Shown one piece after another: positions 24,307 to 32,696 of a DNA stretch of 64,000 bases. Below the pieces are notes generated by a model that saw nothing but the letters and a program-made list of their open reading frames with translations, ran no database searches and was not told where the DNA came from. A program made the position numbers and the translations under genes. This DNA is from Lacticaseibacillus absianus (lineage in GTDB: Bacteria; Bacillota; Bacilli; Lactobacillales; Lactobacillaceae): contig NZ_JABEKX010000005.1 of the NCBI RefSeq assembly GCF_013407595.1, positions 1 to 64,000 on the forward strand, given 5' to 3'. Within the stretch, counting starts at the first letter, position 1; the number at the start of each line of letters is the position of its first letter.

Positions 24307-24743
24307 ACGTCATGCACCTCCGTTGTGTCTAAGTTCTGGCTGATCTGCGCGAAGGCCGCCTGCAAGGTCTGGGTCTGCGCCGTGCTCAGGCCGGCAAACA
24401 AGGTGGCGTTGGCCGCGCGCAGGGCCTGGTCGATCTGCGGCAGGCGCGCCTGGCCCGCCGGCGTTAGCCGGATGATCCGGGCGCGACGGTCGGTGGGGTC
24501 CGGGGTCCGCTCGACCAGGCCCTGGCGCGTCAGCTGATCGAGTCGGCGGGTGACGTTGCTGGGGTTGAGGAAGACCCGCTGGAAGAGCTGGTCTTGCGTG
24601 AGTTGCCCGGCCTGGTCGATCTTGATCAAAAAATAATACGTGCTCGCGCTCAACGCGAGCGGCGCCAGCACTTTGTCCAGGTAGGTGGTGAGCCGGCGTG
24701 ACAGGATGTTGATCGCGGTGATCTGTTCGTCTACTTCATGCAT
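24303..24743 (-). CDS. MarR-family transcriptional regulator
   Basis: A 146-residue winged-helix protein: dimerisation helix at the N-terminus, HTH in LTQDQLFQRVFLNPSNVTRRLDQL, and the wing GLVERTPDPTDRRARIIRLT. MarR proteins repress their own operon until a ligand or oxidant binds. Upstream is a perfect 32-base palindrome (24798-24829) that is almost surely its operator. It is divergent from the baeRF gene, which could share control. Confidence 0.87.
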   Translation of the reverse strand: MHEVDEQITAINILSRRLTTYLDKVLAPLALSASTYYFLIKIDQAGQLTQDQLFQRVFLNPSNVTRRLDQLTRQGLVERTPDPTDRRARIIRLTPAGQARLPQIDQALRAANATLFAGLSTAQTQTLQAAFAQISQNLDTTEVHDV

Positions 24744-24797
24744 GGGGAGCCTCCTTGATGCGGTTTACGCCCACTAGTGGGTGGGACCACTTTAACA

Positions 24798-24829
24798 CCA
24801 TTTAATTGCTTGCGCAAGCAATTAAATGG
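24798..24829. promoter_or_regulatory. Perfect 32-base palindrome, likely MarR operator
   Basis: Arms CCATTTAATTGCTTGC and its exact complement meet without a spacer. It lies in the divergent region between marR (start 24743) and the baeRF gene (start 24933). It could act as a hairpin too, but no T-run follows. Confidence 0.65.
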
Positions 24830-24932
24830 GCGGACGCGTTCGAGTCGCGGTGGGCCACCGTTAGGCCGAAACTTTGCGCCGACGTGGCTCGGCCTGATAG
24901 GCTGGAGGTAGGAACGAAGAAAGGAGATCAAT

Positions 24933-26066
24933 ATGCCGATCCAGACAGAATTATCCTTGCAACAGTTTCTCGCCACTGCCAATACGCCGACCGTCTCGCT
25001 GTATTTGCCCGTCGAGCCGAACCAGGGGGACAAGGTGCGCCTCACACTGCGCCACCTGATCGATCACGCCAAAGACGTGATGGCGCAGACTTGGGCGGCG
25101 GTCGATTGGACGCCGTATCAAACCGCGCTTCAGCCTTGGCTGGATGACCCGCTGCGACTGGCCGACGTAACGGCCCCAGGCCTAGGCTTGCTCTGCGACG
25201 GGGTGAACCTGTACGCCCGTGAACTTGAGTACCCGGTGAGCGAAAGCGCGATGGTCACCGCGATGCCGCAGGTGCTCCCGATGCTGCTCGACATGCAGCG
25301 CCACTTTGAATTCGACCTGTTGACCCTACAACGCGACAGCATCGCCTTGTACCACAACGCCGGGGATGTGCTGACGGCGACCGCACTGCCGGCAGACGCG
25401 CCGCTGACGCTCAAAGGGACGCTGGGGACCGAGCTGCGTGGCGGGGCCACGAACTCGATCCCGCAAGGTAGTGGTCATGTCAGCTACCACGGGCACAACG
25501 ATAAGGCGGCCGAGGATGCGATCGATCAGCGGCGCTACTACCAGGCGGTCGATACCTACATCGCCGACCACTACTCCAAGCCGAACCAACGGCGCCTGGT
25601 CCTGTTCGGGCTTCCGCAGAATCTAGCCGTGTTCCGCGAAGTCAGCCGCAACAGCTACTTAAGCGGGACGATGCAGATCGAGCAGAGCCCGAACAACCTG
25701 ACGCTGGCGGACCTCGATGACGCATTGGCCATCTTGCGCCTCGATAATGGCATCCGGCGTCACCAGCAGACACTGGCAGACCTTGACCACGCCCGCGGCA
25801 CTGGCCGTTTCCGTGCGGATCTTCCGGCGGTGATCGCCGCGCTCGATCGCCACGCGGTCGCCACGCTCGTGATCCGCCAAGGTGCGCGGGTCAACGCTCG
25901 CTTCGTCGACGGCCAACTCGATGCGCAGTCGGACCGCGCGAAGCACAACAACTTGCTGAACGACCTCGCCGATATGGCGATCGCGCAAGGCGGGACCGTG
26001 CAGGTTTTGCCGGAGAACATGATGGATCAGCCGATCGTTGCGGTGCTGCGGTATACGCACGACTGA
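24933..26066 (+). CDS. baeRF-type protein (bacterial archaeo-eukaryotic release-factor-like)
   Basis: A 377-residue soluble protein. It starts with a segment typical of these families (SLQQFLATANTPTVSLYLPVEPNQGDKVRLTLRHLIDHAK). A middle domain contains GVNLYARELEYPVSE, and the C-terminal half resembles the eRF1-like Rossmann domain (RRLVLFGLPQNLAVFREVS, AVATLVIRQGARVNARF). The families were defined by comparison with eukaryotic release factor 1; their biochemistry is unknown, and roles in ribosome rescue or stress have been suggested. AAAGGAG lies before ATG. It is divergent from marR. Confidence 0.65.
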   Translation: MPIQTELSLQQFLATANTPTVSLYLPVEPNQGDKVRLTLRHLIDHAKDVMAQTWAAVDWTPYQTALQPWLDDPLRLADVTAPGLGLLCDGVNLYARELEYPVSESAMVTAMPQVLPMLLDMQRHFEFDLLTLQRDSIALYHNAGDVLTATALPADAPLTLKGTLGTELRGGATNSIPQGSGHVSYHGHNDKAAEDAIDQRRYYQAVDTYIADHYSKPNQRRLVLFGLPQNLAVFREVSRNSYLSGTMQIEQSPNNLTLADLDDALAILRLDNGIRRHQQTLADLDHARGTGRFRADLPAVIAALDRHAVATLVIRQGARVNARFVDGQLDAQSDRAKHNNLLNDLADMAIAQGGTVQVLPENMMDQPIVAVLRYTHD

Positions 26067-26080
26067 TGCACGAAGACGTA

Positions 26081-26114
26081 ACAAGGCCCCTGAGCAACCG
26101 CTCAGGGGCCTTGT
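26081..26114. terminator. Bidirectional terminator
   Basis: Perfect 15-bp stem (26081-26095 with 26100-26114, loop AACC), GC-rich with ACAA/TTGT ends. It separates the convergent baeRF and amidotransferase-like genes. Confidence 0.7.
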
Positions 26115-26119
26115 TGCGC

Positions 26120-26893
26120 TCACGCCGGCTGGGCGCCAGCCGCTTCGCGGTGGATGCGGTGGGCGATCGCCCGCTCGATGAAGTCGGAGTAGATGTTCAG
26201 CTGCTCCGGTGCGCTGGCCCACAGGTTCTCGGGGTGCCACTGGAGGCCGAGCACGAGGTCGTTTTCCACGCTTTCGAAGCCCTCGATCGTCCCGTCGAGG
26301 GCGGTCGCGGCGACGCGCATGCCGGCGCCGACGGTCCGCACGGCCTGATGGTGGCGGGAGTTGACGTAGGCGGTGTCTCCGATCGCCCGGTGCAGGCGCG
26401 AGTCTGGCGCGATCTGCACGTGGTGGGTCGGGTACTCCCCCGAGGTGCGCTGCAGGTGGCGCACGGCGTCTGGCTTTTGGGTCGCTAGGTCTTGGTAGAG
26501 CTTGCCCCCGAACGCGACGTTCAAGATGTGGCTCCCGCGGCAGAGCCCGAACATTGGCTTGCCGGCGGCGTAAGTGGCGCGGATCAGCGCCAGCTCAAAC
26601 TGGTCGCGCGGCGGGTTGGTCTCGCCGATCTCTTGGCGCGGCTGCTCACCGTACAGCGTCGGGTCGACGTCTGGACCACCCGGGATCAGCAGGCCGTCGA
26701 ACAGGGGCACGAACGCAGCGATCAGCTCGGCGCGCAAGGCGGCGTTGGTTGGGAACGGGATGATGATCGGCACGCCGCCCGCTTGGACGATGGTGTCTTT
26801 GAACATCGTCGGCGAGATGTCGACGGTGTTGGGTTTGGTGTAGACGGTGGTGTCGGGCATGGTATCTGCGGCGATAGCGATGATCGGGCGCAT
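26120..26893 (-). CDS. Gamma-glutamyl-gamma-aminobutyrate hydrolase family protein (PuuD-like), copy 1
   Basis: A 257-residue class I glutamine-amidotransferase-fold hydrolase. The nucleophile is in MFGLCRGSHILNVAFGG; the His and Glu are in LGLQWHPENL. LLIPGGPDVDPTLYGE is the family's GGxDVxP motif. Relatives cleave gamma-glutamyl bonds (PuuD) or act on related amides; the true substrate in lactobacilli is not established. A second paralogue is encoded at 29826-30572. The gene is divergent from a LytTR regulator. Confidence 0.85.
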   Translation of the reverse strand: MRPIIAIAADTMPDTTVYTKPNTVDISPTMFKDTIVQAGGVPIIIPFPTNAALRAELIAAFVPLFDGLLIPGGPDVDPTLYGEQPRQEIGETNPPRDQFELALIRATYAAGKPMFGLCRGSHILNVAFGGKLYQDLATQKPDAVRHLQRTSGEYPTHHVQIAPDSRLHRAIGDTAYVNSRHHQAVRTVGAGMRVAATALDGTIEGFESVENDLVLGLQWHPENLWASAPEQLNIYSDFIERAIAHRIHREAAGAQPA

Positions 26894-26940
26894 GGGCTCA
26901 CTTCCTCTCTCGAGATTCTCTATTTTTAGTGTAACGTGTT

Positions 26941-26994
26941 GACCATTCGGCTGTCGCGTACCAGACCGTTCACCCGGAAAATTTGACCGTTCAC
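26941..26994 (+). promoter_or_regulatory. Three direct repeats upstream of the LytTR gene
   Basis: GACCATTCGG (26941), GACCGTTCAC (26964) and GACCGTTCAC (26985) are spaced 23 and 21 bases, i.e. two helical turns. LytTR domains bind paired direct repeats at about this spacing, so autoregulation by the gene at 27061 is likely. The array also lies 50-100 bases upstream of the divergent hydrolase start. Confidence 0.5.
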
Positions 26995-27060
26995 GCAGAA
27001 ATCATTCCATTTTCTCATTATTAGGGTTGTAATAGACTCATACCGAAGAAGGGGGTGGTG

Positions 27061-27507
27061 ATGATCCGAGTCGAAGTGATCCCAGATCCAGAGGCGCAAG
27101 AGGCCAGCGTCGTGATCCGTGGCCGGGCCGATGATCCGGTCGTTGCGCAGCTCCAGGCGCTGCTGGCGCCGACCACCACCACCCTGAGTGTCACGCAACG
27201 CGGCACCGAGCACTTCTTGCCCCTCGCGGACATCCTGTTCATCGAGACGGAAGGGCGGCAGCTTCAGGTGCACACGGCAACGGCGATCTACGTCAGTCGG
27301 CGCACGCTGAGCGCGCTGATCCAGACGCTGCCGGGTAATTTCATGCAGGTGGCCAAATCCACGGTCATCAACCTCGATCAGGTGGCCGCGGTGACGCGCT
27401 CGCTGTCCAGCTGCGCAGTCGCCTTTCGTCAGTCACACAAGCAGGTCTTCGCGTCGAGGCGCAATGTCAAACCGCTGCTGGCGCGCCTCGACGCACGCCG
27501 CGGTTAA
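27061..27507 (+). CDS. LytTR-domain DNA-binding protein
   Basis: A 148-residue protein without a receiver domain. An ~50-residue N-terminal region precedes the LytTR domain (about 50-145), recognisable by FLPLADILFIETEGRQLQVHT, YVSRRTLSALIQTLPGNFMQVAKSTVINLDQV. Stand-alone LytTR regulators are often paired with a small membrane protein that inhibits them; the next gene is such a membrane protein. ATG at 27061 follows GAAGAAGGGGG. Confidence 0.87.
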   Translation: MIRVEVIPDPEAQEASVVIRGRADDPVVAQLQALLAPTTTTLSVTQRGTEHFLPLADILFIETEGRQLQVHTATAIYVSRRTLSALIQTLPGNFMQVAKSTVINLDQVAAVTRSLSSCAVAFRQSHKQVFASRRNVKPLLARLDARRG

Positions 27508-27522
27508 GGAGGAGAAGCGAGA

Positions 27523-28263
27523 ATGAAGACAAAAACAACGGTGAGTCAGCTCTTCTGGGGCCTGTTTTTCCTCACAGGCGGCGGCGTCTTGCTCGCCAGC
27601 AAAATGGGGTGGCTGACGGTGACGATCGGCTTTTGGCCGTGGCTCTTTACCCTGATCCTGGCCGCCGCGACGCTCAAGGCGCTGGCGAACCTCGAGGTGG
27701 CGACGGCGGTGTTCGCCCTCGCACTGCTTGCGATGGTGTGGGCTGGGCCGCTGGGCATTCAGCGGCTGGTGCCTTGGACGCTGCTTGGCGGTGCGTTGCT
27801 GATCAGCATCGGCCTGTCGATCATCGTCGCGCCGTGGCGCCGGCACCGGCAGCGTCACGTCTATGTGAACGGCCGCAGCTGGCGCGACACGCAGGTGCCA
27901 CCGGTCGAATCGGCGTCGTACGACGGCAAGGACGCGACGGTGCGGGTGATGGTGCGCATGGCCAACGCTGTGCGGTACGTGCAGACCGACCAGTTCGAGT
28001 CCGCTGAGATCAGCGTGACGATGGGCGACGTCAAGCTCTACCTCGACCAGGCCCAGATGGCGGGCGAGCAGGCGCTGGTGACGATCAACGGGACGATGGG
28101 CGACGTCACGCTGTACCTGCCGCGCGAGTGGCGGCTGGACTTCAAGGTCAGTCTGTTGCTCGGCGAGTACCGGGAAAAAGGGGCGACGCCAACGGGCACG
28201 GGCCCGCTGCTGACGGTCATCGGCCAGTTCAAGATGGGCGACATCACGGTGCACTATGTCTGA
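27523..28263 (+). CDS. Membrane protein with LiaF-like architecture
   Basis: A 246-residue protein. Four hydrophobic segments fill residues 10-105, and a soluble beta-rich C-terminal domain (about 130-246) has repeats MGDVKLYLDQAQM, MGDVTLYLPREW and FKMGDITVHYV. This is the pattern of the LiaF/cell-wall-active-antibiotics-response domain. Cotranscribed 15 bases after the LytTR gene, it probably keeps that regulator inactive until envelope stress, by analogy with other LytTR-membrane pairs and LiaF. Confidence 0.75.
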   Translation: MKTKTTVSQLFWGLFFLTGGGVLLASKMGWLTVTIGFWPWLFTLILAAATLKALANLEVATAVFALALLAMVWAGPLGIQRLVPWTLLGGALLISIGLSIIVAPWRRHRQRHVYVNGRSWRDTQVPPVESASYDGKDATVRVMVRMANAVRYVQTDQFESAEISVTMGDVKLYLDQAQMAGEQALVTINGTMGDVTLYLPREWRLDFKVSLLLGEYREKGATPTGTGPLLTVIGQFKMGDITVHYV

Positions 28264-28305
28264 GCGCGGTCAGCGACCACGCCGAGCGCGAAAGGAGGGG
28301 GCGAC

Positions 28306-29580
28306 ATGCATCGGGTGACCCCACAGATGGTTAAGTTATTGCTCAGTCGATTCGCCGGGACCTTCGGCAGCAGCATGCTGGCGTTTGCCATCGGGCTGTA
28401 CATCCTGCGCCGCACCGGCTCGGCGCTGGGCATGGGCGTCACGATGATCACCGGGCCGCTGGTGTCGCTGGCGCTGACCCCGTTCGTCGGCTACGCGGTC
28501 GATAATTGGGCGCACCGGCGGCTGATGGTGTGCGCGCAAGTCGGCACCACCGTTGGCCTGATCGCCTTTGCCCTCGCGTTCGCCCTGTGGCCGGGCGCGT
28601 ACTACCAGGAGCTGATCGCGCTGATCATCGTGCTACAGATCGCCGACAACTTCTTCGGGACCACCTTGTCGGCGAGCCTCGTGCAGCTGTTCGAAGGCGA
28701 CGAGCTACAACGGGTCAACGCGCTGAACCAATCTCTGCAGTCACTGGCCGGCTTTTTGGCGCCGGTGGTCGGCGCGCTGGTCTACACCTGGGTCTCGATC
28801 GGGCAGTTCGCCCTGATCGAGGTGGGCTTCGAGCTGGTGGCACTGGCCGGGATCCTGGCGCTGCGCTTCGACGTGGGGCCCCAAGCGACCCCTGTGGCCC
28901 CTGCAGCCGCTGCGGCGCCTAAGCCGACGGTGTGGCAGAATTTTGTCGAAGGGTTCCGCTACCTGGTGGGGGCGCGGTTGATCCTGCTCGTGTTCCTGAC
29001 GTCTGCAGGGATCAATTTCTTTGCCGCCGCGCTCAATGTCGGATTGCCGTACATGATGATCCAGACGTTGCACCTGAGCAACAATCAGTACGGGTGGACC
29101 GAAGCGGCCTTTGCGATCGGGATGTTCCTCGGGGGACTCCTGCTCAGCCAGCTGACGCTGCGACGGCACCCGATCCTGGTCTCATTCACTTGGCTCATGG
29201 TGATCGGGGTGTTCACGTTCTTCTACGCCCTGCCGACGCTGACAGGCTGGTCCAGTGGGCTCAACACGACCGTCTACATCGTGCTCAACGTCCTTCAAGG
29301 CGGGAGCCTGGTGTTCATCAACGCCCCGGTCGGCACGTTCATGCAGCAGCAGATCCCGCCGGCGGTGCAAGGGCGCGTCTTCTCCCTGTCCGGCACGGTC
29401 GCGACTCTGTTGATGCCACTGGGCACACTGCTGTACGGGGTCCTGTTCGACCGCGTCGCCGCGCTACCGATCCTTGGGGTGACTGCCTTGACCATGATCA
29501 CCCTGACCACTTGCAGTATGGTCTACATGCACCGGCATCACCTGCTGACACCGGCGCCTGCGAAGTCTTCGGCGGCGTGA
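28306..29580 (+). CDS. MFS transporter (macrolide-efflux-like)
   Basis: A 424-residue permease with 12 predicted helices. The early region QMVKLLLSRFAGTFGSSMLAFAIGLYILRRTG, the motif-A-like loop VGYAVDNWAHRRLMVCAQ, and the middle linker of Ala/Pro (about residues 195-210) fit the MFS_3/MefA-like group. Such proteins export drugs or small metabolites. AAAGGAGGGGG lies before ATG. It is the third gene after LytTR and LiaF-like genes, so it may be part of their regulon. Confidence 0.83.
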   Translation: MHRVTPQMVKLLLSRFAGTFGSSMLAFAIGLYILRRTGSALGMGVTMITGPLVSLALTPFVGYAVDNWAHRRLMVCAQVGTTVGLIAFALAFALWPGAYYQELIALIIVLQIADNFFGTTLSASLVQLFEGDELQRVNALNQSLQSLAGFLAPVVGALVYTWVSIGQFALIEVGFELVALAGILALRFDVGPQATPVAPAAAAAPKPTVWQNFVEGFRYLVGARLILLVFLTSAGINFFAAALNVGLPYMMIQTLHLSNNQYGWTEAAFAIGMFLGGLLLSQLTLRRHPILVSFTWLMVIGVFTFFYALPTLTGWSSGLNTTVYIVLNVLQGGSLVFINAPVGTFMQQQIPPAVQGRVFSLSGTVATLLMPLGTLLYGVLFDRVAALPILGVTALTMITLTTCSMVYMHRHHLLTPAPAKSSAA

Positions 29581-29599
29581 GGCAGATCACATCAAAAGC

Positions 29600-29809
29600 G
29601 CTGTGCCATAACCTCTGGTGGCACGACTATTCCATAACGTGACGTGCCATAACGCAACGCCCTTTCTAACGCATGTCTGCCTGTAACTCACTCCGTTCGA
29701 ACGGGCAGCGCAAGCCGTATAAGAGCGATCCCCTGTAAAACCTAAGTTCGGGTTTTTCAGGGGATCGCTCTTATACTCTGGGCTAAAACCGCGTTATGGC
29801 ACAGCCCCT
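29600..29809. repeat. Intergenic repeat family, copy A (complete)
   Basis: Flanked by 13-base terminal inverted repeats GCTGTGCCATAAC (29600-29612) and its complement (29793-29805). The centre forms a perfect 19-bp stem (29717-29735 with 29758-29776) topped by AAAACC/GGTTTT and the loop TAAGTTCG. It fills the space between the MFS gene and the convergent hydrolase gene and contains no ORF. It may also act as terminator. Confidence 0.8.
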
Positions 29810-29825
29810 TCGTTATGGTCATGGG

Positions 29826-30572
29826 TCAGATCCGGCGACCCTGCGCCCGCCGCACGAGGTCGGCGAACAGGCGCAGTTGCAGGTGGTCGTTCAGGTAGAG
29901 GTTCTCGGGGTGCCACTGCACACCGAGGCATTGATCGCCGTGGGTGCTCTCGATCGCCTCGACCACGCCGTCGGGGGCGGTCGCACTGACCTGCAGGCCG
30001 GCACCGAGCCGCTGAACGGCCTGGTGGTGGCGGGAGTTGACGGTCGCGCGCTTGCCGATCAGCGCGTGCAGGTGGCTGCCGTCGCGCACCCGCACGGGGT
30101 GGGTCGGGTACTGGCCGTTGGGCCCGATCCCGTGCCGGATGGTCGCGGTGGGAAAATCGGTCTCGAGGTCTTGGTAGAGGTTGCCCCCCAGCGCGACGTT
30201 CAGGATCTGCATCCCGCGGCAGATCGCGAAGATCGGTTTCCCCTGCTTGACCGTGGCGCGGATCAGCGCGAGCTCGAACACGTCCTCAGGGTAGACGACC
30301 TCACCCATCTGTGGGGTGGGGTCTTCCCCGTAAAACTGCGGATCGATGTCCGGGCCACCGGGCAGCATCAGCCCATCGAACAGGTGGATGTACTGGTCGA
30401 CCAGTGTGTTGACCAGGCCGTACTGTTCCGGAAACGGTAGGACGATCGGCGTCCCACCGGTTTGGATGATCGCGTTTTTGATCATGTTCGGAATGATATC
30501 CGCATTGTTATAGTTGATCACCGGCGACGGTTCGGACATTGTGTCGGCGACGATCGCGATAGTTGGGCGCAT
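29826..30572 (-). CDS. Gamma-glutamyl-gamma-aminobutyrate hydrolase family protein (PuuD-like), copy 2
   Basis: A 248-residue paralogue of the protein at 26120. Nucleophile in IFAICRGMQILNVALGG, His/Glu in CLGVQWHPENL, motif MLPGGPDIDPQFYGE. ATG at 30572 has GAGAAAGGTGGTGG upstream; the frame could extend to 30668 but lacks a site there. Both copies begin with MRPxIAIxADTM and share the SRHHQAV segment, so they probably arose by duplication. The two flank the LytTR-LiaF-MFS cluster. Confidence 0.84.
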   Translation of the reverse strand: MRPTIAIVADTMSEPSPVINYNNADIIPNMIKNAIIQTGGTPIVLPFPEQYGLVNTLVDQYIHLFDGLMLPGGPDIDPQFYGEDPTPQMGEVVYPEDVFELALIRATVKQGKPIFAICRGMQILNVALGGNLYQDLETDFPTATIRHGIGPNGQYPTHPVRVRDGSHLHALIGKRATVNSRHHQAVQRLGAGLQVSATAPDGVVEAIESTHGDQCLGVQWHPENLYLNDHLQLRLFADLVRRAQGRRI

Positions 30573-30718
30573 CACACCACCACCTTTCTCCTCTATCGTA
30601 TCGAATCCGAGGGGGTGACCGCCATTTTGCCGCTTTTTGGAGATGAGCCCCACTTTTTTGGGGTGCACCTGTCAGAATTCAACGCTCGGGTGCGTATGAT
30701 AGGTGTAGGGGAAAGCGG

Positions 30719-31258
30719 GTGAAGATGATGACCGACCAAGAACTAGTCGCACAGCTACGGGCCCAGACGGACACCGCACTGGTGGCCTTGATCAACGCGT
30801 ATGGGGTCCTCATTCGGCAGGTCGCACTGCGCTATCTGAGTGATGAATATGGCCGAGGATACTTGAGTGACGTCGAGAATCGCGTTTACTACAAGGTGTG
30901 GACGCGTATCGCGACCTATGATCCAACGAAGGGGACGCTCGCGGCGTGGCTCGCGGCGGTCGCCAAACATCAAGCGCTTGACTATCAGCGCGGGTTAGCG
31001 GCTGACTTGCGGGTGCTCGATATCGACACGGTGGACGTGGTCGCGCCGTCGGTAGGCGAACCGCTGGAGTGGGCAGTCCTCTTCGCACCGCTGACGTCGA
31101 TCGAGCGGCAAGTCTTCGAGCTGTTCTTCGTGCAGGGGTTAGATGCAAGCGGCGTGGCCCAGCGCCTCCATATGCGGCGTAGCGCAGTCTACCAGCATCT
31201 GTCTCGAGGCCGCAAAAAACTGCGGCAAGGAGGTGGTATCAATGGCGATCCTCAGTAA
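30719..31258 (+). CDS. Sigma-70-family (ECF-like) RNA polymerase sigma factor
   Basis: A 179-residue protein with an N-terminal region-2-like helix bundle (about 10-90, including YLSDVENRVYYKVWTRIATYDPTKGTLAAWLAAVAKHQALDYQRG) and a C-terminal region-4 HTH (LTSIERQVFELFFVQGLDASGVAQRLHMRRSAVYQHLSRGRKKLRQ). GTG at 30719 follows AGGGGAAAG; ATG codons at 30725 and 30728 are alternatives. It overlaps the next gene by 17 bases, so the two are coupled, and that partner is the best candidate for its control. Confidence 0.82.
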   Translation: MKMMTDQELVAQLRAQTDTALVALINAYGVLIRQVALRYLSDEYGRGYLSDVENRVYYKVWTRIATYDPTKGTLAAWLAAVAKHQALDYQRGLAADLRVLDIDTVDVVAPSVGEPLEWAVLFAPLTSIERQVFELFFVQGLDASGVAQRLHMRRSAVYQHLSRGRKKLRQGGGINGDPQ

Positions 31259-32006
31259 TCCGTTCATCCACGTCGTTGAGGCAATGAACGGGACACCGAC
31301 GCGCCCTGTCGGGTTGACAACGGCGTTGACCCAACGCTACAAGGCGCGTGAAGCGGCGCTGTATATCACAATGCACCAGGTGATGGCACAGGTCGGCACG
31401 TTGCTAACACCTGGCGAGCGAGTCGTCAACCTGATGCCGATGACTAACGAGGCGAACTCTGGCGTCGCAACGGACGGTCTGATGGGGATGTACGCACCCA
31501 AGAATGCAGCGGCTAAGCAGTACGCGGCGGCGCAGGACAGCCTGCGTGGCAATCGGCTGTGGGTCTTCACGACGCAACGCCTCCTGTTCTTTACCGTGAT
31601 TGAGTTTCTGGATGATCCGGGGGCATACCAGGCATACCCGTACGCGCGTATTCGGCGAATGAAGCTGGCCGAGCGGCACATCAGTATTCCGGGCAACGCG
31701 CACTTCTGGCAGCGGACGCGGGTCAGCTGGTACGCGGTGGACTTCCAGACTGAGGACGGCAACATCTTCACGGAGACATTGACGCCAGCGAATGCGGCCT
31801 TACTCAAGCGAAATCTGTTACAACTTCCAGCGATGGCAGACATTGAGCTGACCGATGGCGTGACGCGCAATAACCGGTGGGACGCTGTGATGAGTAATTC
31901 GGCGTTGCATGGTAAGCTCTTGATGGGCTTCTTTTGGGTCGTCGCCATCCCGTTTCTTCTATGGCTGACCTGGATGGCGATCATGGCGGGGATGGGGCGT
32001 GCTTGA
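31242..32006 (+). CDS. Membrane-anchored protein coupled to the sigma factor
   Basis: A 254-residue protein starting MAILSNPFIHVVEAMNG with AAGGAGG inside the sigma gene. The middle (about 95-200) looks like a PH-like domain (RLWVFTTQRLLFFTVIEF, YARIRRMKLAERHISI, WYAVDFQTEDGNIF). One C-terminal hydrophobic helix (about 228-250) would leave the bulk in the cytoplasm. The 17-base overlap and topology fit an anti-sigma or sensor role, although no known anti-sigma domain is seen. Confidence 0.6.
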   Translation: MAILSNPFIHVVEAMNGTPTRPVGLTTALTQRYKAREAALYITMHQVMAQVGTLLTPGERVVNLMPMTNEANSGVATDGLMGMYAPKNAAAKQYAAAQDSLRGNRLWVFTTQRLLFFTVIEFLDDPGAYQAYPYARIRRMKLAERHISIPGNAHFWQRTRVSWYAVDFQTEDGNIFTETLTPANAALLKRNLLQLPAMADIELTDGVTRNNRWDAVMSNSALHGKLLMGFFWVVAIPFLLWLTWMAIMAGMGRA

Positions 32007-32023
32007 TGCCCGACCGTTGCCAA

Positions 32024-32243
32024 GGGGCCGTGACATAATTAACGGCCTAAAAATGAATCACCACTATTCCAGAATAGTACGACCAAAAAGCAACGCCCTT
32101 TCTACGTATGTCTGCCCGTCACTCACGACGTTCGAACGAGCAGAGCAAGCCGTATAAGACAGGCTCCCCACAAAACCTAAGTTCGGGTTTTGCAGGGAGC
32201 CTGTCTGATACTCTGGGCTAAAACCGCTCTATGGCTCAGCCTC
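32024..32243. repeat. Intergenic repeat family, copy B
   Basis: Same layout as copy A, with degraded ends (GGGGCCGTGACATAATTAA and its partner near 32231-32243). Its stem 32152-32168/32195-32211 has different bases from copy A but is still paired with one mismatch. The apical AAAACC, loop TAAGTTCG and GGTTTT are identical. It lies between the sigma-linked gene and a small membrane protein gene. Confidence 0.78.
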
Positions 32244-32251
32244 TTTGTGGG

Positions 32252-32470
32252 TCACGACTGGTCGCTGTCGTCAGTCGTGTCGTGGTGCTTGTGCTTGCGG
32301 CGAGTCATCATCCAGAAGCCGCCGAGGACGAAGGCGACGCCGATCGTCAGCATGCCTGGACGGATGTTCGTCGTTCCTGGGCCGGCCGGTGAAAGCATGA
32401 TGATGTAGAAGCCGATCGCCAAGAACAGTAATCCGGCGGTCGACGACCAGGACCCGGACTGCTTTTTCAT
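32252..32470 (-). CDS. Small membrane protein, 72 residues
   Basis: Two hydrophobic segments (SSTAGLLFLAIGFYIIML and MLTIGVAFVLGGFWMM) joined by PAGPGTTNIRPG. The cytoplasmic tail is highly charged and His-rich (TRRKHKHHDTTDDSDQS). No family is recognised. It starts one base after the stop of the 74-residue gene upstream, so the two form a unit. Confidence 0.6.
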   Translation of the reverse strand: MKKQSGSWSSTAGLLFLAIGFYIIMLSPAGPGTTNIRPGMLTIGVAFVLGGFWMMTRRKHKHHDTTDDSDQS

Positions 32471-32471
32471 A

Positions 32472-32696
32472 TCAGCCCTCTACGCCGACTTGGAAGTAGA
32501 GAACAGACGCCCAGCGTTGCGCCTTGATCGTGGCTTTGGCCAACTTAGCGGCGGCTTCAAGGTCGTCCATGTTGGTCTCGAACAGCAGCTTCATGCCGTT
32601 TTTGGAGACGAACTTGAAGGTGACGCCGTTTTCGTTGTAAGCCTCGAGGGTCTCGATCATCTTGTCAGCAGAGATGGGTGCGTTGATAAAAATCAT
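32472..32696 (-). CDS. Small soluble protein of unknown function, 74 residues
   Basis: Starts MIFINAPISADKMIETLEAYNENGVTFKF with AAAGGAG upstream. It has alternating strand and helix segments and ends ASVLYFQVGVEG. No recognised domain. First gene of a two-gene unit with the small membrane protein; downstream of a PTS permease on the same strand with a 100-bp gap. Confidence 0.6.
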   Translation of the reverse strand: MIFINAPISADKMIETLEAYNENGVTFKFVSKNGMKLLFETNMDDLEAAAKLAKATIKAQRWASVLYFQVGVEG

